A stretch of 64,000 nucleotides of DNA from Hoylesella nanceiensis DSM 19126 = JCM 15639 (GTDB lineage: Bacteria; Bacteroidota; Bacteroidia; Bacteroidales; Bacteroidaceae): positions 62,001 through 126,000 of the forward strand of contig NZ_KB904332.1 of assembly GCF_000379965.1 (NCBI RefSeq). The letters run 5' to 3'. How positions within the stretch are numbered: the first letter of the stretch is position 1; each line of letters starts with the position of its first letter. This document shows, one piece after another, positions 60,701 to 64,000 of the stretch. The notes beneath the pieces are model-generated. The model ran no database searches and had not been told where the DNA came from. It worked only from the letters and a program-made list of their open reading frames with translations. Made by a program: the position numbers and the translations under genes.

Positions 60701-61002
60701 CCAATAGACGAGATTTTTATTTCTGTTCCTGGACTAATATTTACCGAGAAGCGACCATTTACGTCACTTATTGCAAGTGTCTTGCCATCCTTTAAACTGA
60801 TGGTTGCACCCACAATAGGTTCGCCCTGCTCGTCTAATACGATTCCAGTAACAACGTCTTGGCTCTGAACATTAATGTTGTTGCTCTTCAAACAAATACT
60901 TGTTGACACGGCATTCATTGGTACACAAACTGCGAGTGTGCACAAAACCGATACGAAACGGCTATGCCTTAAGGCTGTTTTTTTGACTATTCGTTTGTTC
61001 AT
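57793..61002 (-). CDS. SusC/RagA-family TonB-dependent transporter
   Basis: This is the outer-membrane channel that imports the locus substrate using TonB. The 1069 residues have a signal sequence, a carboxypeptidase-regulatory-like domain near 48-125 (VTGIVLDEQGEPIVGATISLKDG), the TonB box region LNEVVVIGYGSQRKQDL near 124, the plug with MLQGTMPGVMVQNNGGDP, RGRGSRG and DGVLYVVDGVPG, and a long beta-barrel ending SFTIGFNFGF. No sigma/anti-sigma STN domain is present and no ECF pair is adjacent, so regulation is probably by another factor. It heads the minus-strand locus with a long leader. Confidence 0.96.
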   Translation of the reverse strand: MNKRIVKKTALRHSRFVSVLCTLAVCVPMNAVSTSICLKSNNINVQSQDVVTGIVLDEQGEPIVGATISLKDGKTLAISDVNGRFSVNISPGTEIKISSIGFISQTIKASKQQQTIVLHDEKKSLNEVVVIGYGSQRKQDLSTSISSVKLDDAMKSRPSNIVSMLQGTMPGVMVQNNGGDPLSTASLSIRGRGSRGTDNDYNSGDGVLYVVDGVPGAPFNIEDIESITILKDAASAAIYGASVGSGGVVVITTKQAKAGQVKISVNISKSIKNAMHLPSVLTSQEYNKVWADAVRLYGGTLPTTADASKYAYGAVTRTDWIDEIFRTGSLEHYALSLSGGSDNLKALASFNFDKDQGVLLNTFARKFGGKVNLDFKVNKYISFSEQVTYTFSNGQGNINKGHEGVLANAIFFPRSATIFDYTKGGSPLYNNYGEALYHGTLPRWAAEEGISGYGEFRNPVALLRRLDQKRPSSTLYSTTTLHIKPIANLDIRSQFTAGITSSEIDNFTHKVPEPGNPSDENRHDIEHSSLNNWLWETTATYSTMIKQHHISAMMGLTTKYDKYKMYGVYTTNYDREGRHESTLPQANEWTKYKPNEVIWEEAMLSFFGRVGYSWNDRYFATASLRRDATSKLYKDNNSGVFPALSASWKISSEKFFEPLKGTVNLLKLRAGWGQVGNVALVPRYSWNVPMGNTEWPIIYGKNLNKVVYGVFAESIATKNLKWETTEQWGVGLDVGLFNNDLNLTVDYFNKRTKDLIEKVPVSSVAGIAVEPYGNIGDVVNRGWEFSASYHKTIGAVSFGLNANLSTVHNEVLELGTRKTLEHDIVVNSQRPLRSTVGKPWYSYYVLKTNGIFQSQEEINNYKWTDPNTGLTNLIQPNAKPGDLRYVDFNNDGKINSDDNQYMGSYMPKITFGFGGNLNYKNLDFSFQFQGVGKSTIYNAFKQMTLTGRQQGGNMLKDILNAWDYNHTSGIPRLALVDDPNGNYTNPSDFYLEDGSYLRLKNLTLGYTLPQQWLNALGLKKSTLRLYFNCENLFTITDYTGIDPEVGNFGLDGGVYPVARSFTIGFNFGF

Positions 61003-61195
61003 TGCTATGAAGTTTTAGATTTATGACTTAAAACTTGGCAGGCAACAACTTTGAAGAAGAGTTTTCTTTGGGTGTGTTTTTAATCCTAGTAGCTATGATT
61101 ATATAGGATGACGTGATATTTTATATTGGATGTTTTTGTATTTTCTTGAATGCTTCTTTAATAAGTTGTTGCCGTTATTGCCATGTTCTTTTTTA

Positions 61196-61203
61196 CAAAG
61201 GTA
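61196..61203 (-). promoter_or_regulatory. Possible -7 box of the susC-led locus
   Basis: TACCTTTG on the minus strand, about 190 bases before the susC ATG. No TTTG at the expected spacing, which would suit an activator-dependent promoter. Confidence 0.5.
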
Positions 61204-61597
61204 ATTTTACTTGCTGTTCTCCTCTTAGGAAGCACACTGCATCATCAGCGTTCATTCTAATGTACAATACCCCCTTTAAGGAAGAAACACTTTGTTTTTA
61301 TTCTTCAGTATTTAAGGTTTAGGTTGGTTGTAGAATTGTTTTTATTATATTTATATCAAAAAGTTACACAGCAAAGATAAAGCTTTACACTTGATTTATA
61401 TAAACGCATTTGCGTAATAAATATTCACTTTTGCGAAAAATATTTGTTTTTTTATTTAAAATGCGCAACGTCCTTACCTTATTAATATATAGGGAATGGA
61501 TTTCGATGCCATTGTTTTTACTTTTAAACAGGAAAGCAAAGAAAGTCGACATTTAGGCAGAATAGAGCTCAAAAAGATACTCCTTTTAAAACGACTC

Positions 61598-61645
61598 AAC
61601 CCAATTCACATCAAACAAATTACTCTATTTGATGCGAACTGGGTT
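61598..61645 (-). terminator. 18-bp hairpin 3' of gpmA
   Basis: The arms 61598-61615 and 61628-61645 pair over all 18 positions with two G-U pairs and a 12-base loop; on the minus strand a TTTT tract follows a few bases later. It lies about 90 bases past the gpmA stop. Confidence 0.7.
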
Positions 61646-61733
61646 GATATACTAAACTAAACTAATTAACTTGGTTTTACAACTTAGCTTATCTCGGTTA
61701 ATAGAAAAAGCTTTTGTTGCAAGGCTTATGAAT

Positions 61734-62426
61734 TTATTTGCCTAGATAATATTTATTGGTTACATTAAAATTATCGTCAAATTCATATACTAATGGAGTA
61801 CCTGTTGGGATCTCAACATTGATAATTTCATCGTCAGAGATGTTTTCGAAGTACTTAATTAGTGAGCGTAGAGAGTTTCCGTGTGCTGCAATCATTACAC
61901 GTTTACCTTCCATTACAAGAGGTTTAATTTCCTTTTCGAAGTAAGGAACAGTACGTGCAATTGTATCTTTCAAGCTTTCGCACATTGGAACTTCAGCTGG
62001 ATCAACATTACGATACGCTGGATTCTTTAGCGAATTGTATGGATTGTCTTCTTCCATCTTTGGTGGACGAACGTCAAAGCTACGTCTCCAGATCTTAACT
62101 TGATCGTCACCGTACTTTTCTGCTGTTTCTTTTTTGTTCAAACCAGAAAGCGCACCGTAGTGACGTTCATTAAGTTTGTAAGACTTAAACACTGGTAACC
62201 ATTCACGTTCCATTTCTTTTAGAATGATTTGTTGTGTGTTAATTGCTCTCTTAAGGTAAGATGTAAAACAGATATCGAAATCGATTCCTGCTTCTTTTAA
62301 TGCCTTACCAGCACGCTTTGCTTCTTCACGTCCATTGTCAGAGAGTTCTACATCCACCCAACCGGTGAAGAGATTCTTTTGGTTCCATTCACTTTCTCCG
62401 TGACGGACAATAACTAATCTTTTCAT
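61734..62426 (-). CDS. gpmA: 2,3-bisphosphoglycerate-dependent phosphoglycerate mutase
   Basis: This glycolytic enzyme interconverts 3- and 2-phosphoglycerate. The 230 residues open with LVIVRHGESEWNQKNLFTGW, where His8 is the phosphorylated residue. They include LNERHYGALSGLNK near 84, RRSFDVRPP near 114 and AAHGNSLRSLIKYFENIS near 182 with the second catalytic His. It is monocistronic, with a promoter at 62475-62506. Confidence 0.97.
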   Translation of the reverse strand: MKRLVIVRHGESEWNQKNLFTGWVDVELSDNGREEAKRAGKALKEAGIDFDICFTSYLKRAINTQQIILKEMEREWLPVFKSYKLNERHYGALSGLNKKETAEKYGDDQVKIWRRSFDVRPPKMEEDNPYNSLKNPAYRNVDPAEVPMCESLKDTIARTVPYFEKEIKPLVMEGKRVMIAAHGNSLRSLIKYFENISDDEIINVEIPTGTPLVYEFDDNFNVTNKYYLGK

Positions 62427-62474
62427 TGTTTTTTGTTTTATATGAAAGTTAAATTAATAAAATCTTACTATTTA

Positions 62475-62506
62475 CAAAATTACTTATAATATATTTCTTG
62501 CACAAC
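62475..62506 (-). promoter_or_regulatory. Promoter of gpmA
   Basis: On the minus strand GTTG (62503-62506), 20 bases and TAATTTTG (62475-62482), about 48 bases before the gpmA ATG. Confidence 0.7.
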
Positions 62507-62557
62507 TACCTCTTTGGGCTTTATCTTTCTTTTATACTTTGTTAAGAAATTTGTTTC

Positions 62558-63613
62558 TCAGTTGGTACTTCTTTGAGTTACAATTGCGATGGTTCGCAAG
62601 GCAATAAAATTGCGTTCAAGATACACAAAACCACCAAAAGGCATGTTTTTTCCCCACGAGTTTTTGGCAATATAATAGCTCTTTCCGTGCTTGTCGTGTG
62701 CTTTTCCTACAATACTCATCGCATGTTGGTCGTAAGTGGTGTAGCTTTCAATGGCACGTTGGCGCATATTTTGGTCTACCCTACTTATTTTCGAGCTCAA
62801 ACGAGCCACTCCCTGTTCTATAACATACTCACCCTGAGGCAACGACCCCTCCCAACATACCGCCTTATGCGCTGCCAATTGCGAATCGATGATATTCATT
62901 AAAGAATCGATGGGCACATTATTAAACAGCTCATAGCTATTGTTATCTGGACTTTCTTGCAACACTTCACGATAAAAGGGGTGATGTGTTACACTGCAAT
63001 AGGCTTTGTAACTATCCGCTGGTACAATACTTTGCGCAAATTGAAGAGGCGTATATTCCACACCAAAGAGATACACATTGAGGGGAAGTGCGCCCAAAGC
63101 ATCGTCTAAATAGCTGTTCAACGCATTTTTAAAAGACATCATTGTAGCCTTTTCTCCAGCCTTTTGCTGAGCCACAAGCATTGCCTTTCTATTGATTGCA
63201 TTTACATTTCGAGGTTGTGTTCCCTCATAACTATCAAACGGAACCAAGCCGTATTGCTGAATAAGTCGCAGACATAAGGGGGCCATTCCTGCCATTTCAC
63301 GCTTTGAATAGGCCTTACGAAAGAAGTGTTGCAAAGCATTTTGAGTGATGAGGTTGCGCTCTACAAAGGCAGGCGACAAGTTAATAGAATCGTTTTGCTC
63401 TATTCTGTCGGTCTCAATGGTCGCCAACATAGCATAAATCCAACAGGTATAGCCTTCGCCCTGCTGTTTAACAGGAGTGGTTTTAAGCAGAATGTCGTTT
63501 GTAAACACAGGAAGTTTGGATTTCATTTCCTTGTTTCCCTTGCACGACATCACAGCCAACAACAGCCCCAACATCAAGCTTATTGCCCCTATTCTCTTAA
63601 AAAACATCTGCAT
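62558..63613 (-). CDS. Papain-like (C1, bleomycin-hydrolase-type) cysteine peptidase lipoprotein
   Basis: This is a cysteine peptidase anchored by a lipid. The 351 residues have a signal peptide and lipobox AVMSC (Cys24). The C1 catalytic set is present: VKQQGEGYTCWIYAM with oxyanion Gln51 and nucleophile Cys57, DQHAMSIVG with His297, and AKNSWG with Asn318. The layout, with the catalytic Cys very near the mature N-terminus and no propeptide, is closer to the C1B (bleomycin hydrolase) type than to papain proenzymes. It follows the S41 peptidase gene on the same strand after 89 bases, so the two may be cotranscribed. Confidence 0.9.
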   Translation of the reverse strand: MQMFFKRIGAISLMLGLLLAVMSCKGNKEMKSKLPVFTNDILLKTTPVKQQGEGYTCWIYAMLATIETDRIEQNDSINLSPAFVERNLITQNALQHFFRKAYSKREMAGMAPLCLRLIQQYGLVPFDSYEGTQPRNVNAINRKAMLVAQQKAGEKATMMSFKNALNSYLDDALGALPLNVYLFGVEYTPLQFAQSIVPADSYKAYCSVTHHPFYREVLQESPDNNSYELFNNVPIDSLMNIIDSQLAAHKAVCWEGSLPQGEYVIEQGVARLSSKISRVDQNMRQRAIESYTTYDQHAMSIVGKAHDKHGKSYYIAKNSWGKNMPFGGFVYLERNFIALRTIAIVTQRSTN

Positions 63614-63702
63614 TGTTTATTGCTTCTTTTCCTTCCTAAACGCCTTTTCATTCTCCCATAACAGAGCATTAAACAAGCTCACGAAATGTGTTTATTTACC
63701 AA

Positions 63703-64000
63703 TTACTTCGCCAATTCAATTGCTTTCAATACAATTGGATTGTTTTCATTCAGTATTTGATAACACTCCGACATACCCCAGAGGTCACGAGCAATCAACG
63801 ATTTCAATTGAAGTTGAAGCATAGGAATGGTGCGTTGCCATTCTTTTTCGTCCTTATAGGTAATCTTATCTTTCTTTGCCTCAGCCACAATGCCATTCAA
63901 CACCTCGTCGGGCACCACAAAGCCATCTTTGAATTGCTCGAAAGTGGGATAACGCTTGCGTAGTTTTTTACGTTGACTATCATTATATTTAAACGCTGCA
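63703..64000 (-). CDS. C-terminal end of an S41-family peptidase (5' end outside window)
   Basis: The frame runs from the stop at 63703 to the right edge without interruption, about 98 residues. The sequence YPTFEQFKDGFVVPDEVL, then EKEWQRTIPMLQLQLKSLIARDLWGM and NPIVLKAIEL, matches what I know of the helical C-terminus of Bacteroidales tail-specific (CtpA/S41) peptidases, after the catalytic domain. No catalytic residue is inside the window. An internal GTG that yields a 71-codon frame is not a real start. Confidence 0.8.
   Translation of the reverse strand, partial: AAFKYNDSQRKKLRKRYPTFEQFKDGFVVPDEVLNGIVAEAKKDKITYKDEKEWQRTIPMLQLQLKSLIARDLWGMSECYQILNENNPIVLKAIELAK

Larger units (their letters stand above)
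61003..61733. other. 731-base region between susC and gpmA
   Basis: The gap holds two minus-strand -7 boxes that may serve susC (TACCTTTG 61196-61203 and TATCTTTG 61372-61379), neither with a clear -33 box, and an 18-bp hairpin at 61598-61645. A TACCTTATTAATATATAGGG segment at 61475-61494 resembles the AT-rich palindrome seen 3' of other genes. No gene is supported. Confidence 0.65.

Noticed and set aside
63703-63918. A free-standing 71-codon gene
   Set aside because: The frame is open to the window edge and matches the C-terminus of S41 peptidases, so it is the end of a larger gene.

Overview
The window comes from a Bacteroidota chromosome and most resembles a Prevotella-type member of the Bacteroidales. 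The evidence is AT-rich DNA, many promoters of the Bacteroidota form TTTG-N19-21-TAnnTTTG, a SusC/SusD pair, type IX secretion genes (porX, a porW/sprE-like gene), gldH, and a typical Bacteroidales gene order (mreBCD-mrdA-rodA, holB-ricT-gldH, obg-pgeF). No phage, insertion sequence, CRISPR array or plasmid gene is visible; this is chromosomal backbone with one accessory utilisation locus.

Layout. 1-5263 (minus strand): a truncated aminotransferase, ribBA, an LptF/G-type permease and a small lipoprotein. 5566-7425: tRNA-Met and an unknown lipoprotein. 7803-14322 (plus): the IMP cyclohydrolase half of a split purH, then the rod-shape cluster mreB-mreC-mreD-mrdA-rodA. 14308-17208 (minus): holB-ricT-gldH. 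17562-22915 (minus): a second copy of the small lipoprotein family, an M23 peptidase, pgeF, obg, adk and hpt. 23004-25573 (plus): nnr and a DUF4831-type protein. 25686-28375: a small basic protein, the AICAR formyltransferase half of purH, a small orphan protein and rplS. 29225-37344: tRNA-Pro, then a plus-strand operon aroA / Cys-rich membrane protein / ABC-3 metal permease / porW-like / porX / tsaE. 37467-41401 (minus): an M43 metalloprotease lipoprotein, class II aldolase and a FucP-like sugar transporter. 41843-48256 (plus): lrgAB, a receiver plus PPDK-type ATP-binding protein, a XylR-type regulator, and a secreted protein with a type IX sorting-like tail.

48920-61002 (minus) is a polysaccharide-utilisation-type locus read susC-susD-EEP phosphatase-degenerate EEP lipoprotein-alkaline phosphatase-GH37/GH63-like glycosidase-ROK kinase-metallophosphatase/PA14. 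Three unrelated phosphatase folds next to one glycosidase and one sugar kinase suggest a phosphorylated glycoside or glycan as substrate; this is inference. The XylR-type regulator at 46272 is the nearest candidate regulator. 61734-64000 (minus) holds gpmA, a papain-like lipoprotein and the 3' end of an S41 peptidase gene.

The most unusual structure is non-coding. At least seven intergenic arrays (about 5.8, 17.4, 28.8, 38.8, 43.0, 48.5 and 55.1 kb) consist of degenerate units near AAAAGCAATGCTTTT plus seven variable bases. Units repeat with an exact 22-bp period even where the bases have diverged. They sit between transcription units and look like phased sites for a DNA-binding protein, or like selectively maintained remnants of a repeat family. 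A multi-stem RNA candidate with its own terminator lies at 48706-48849, just 3' of the utilisation locus.
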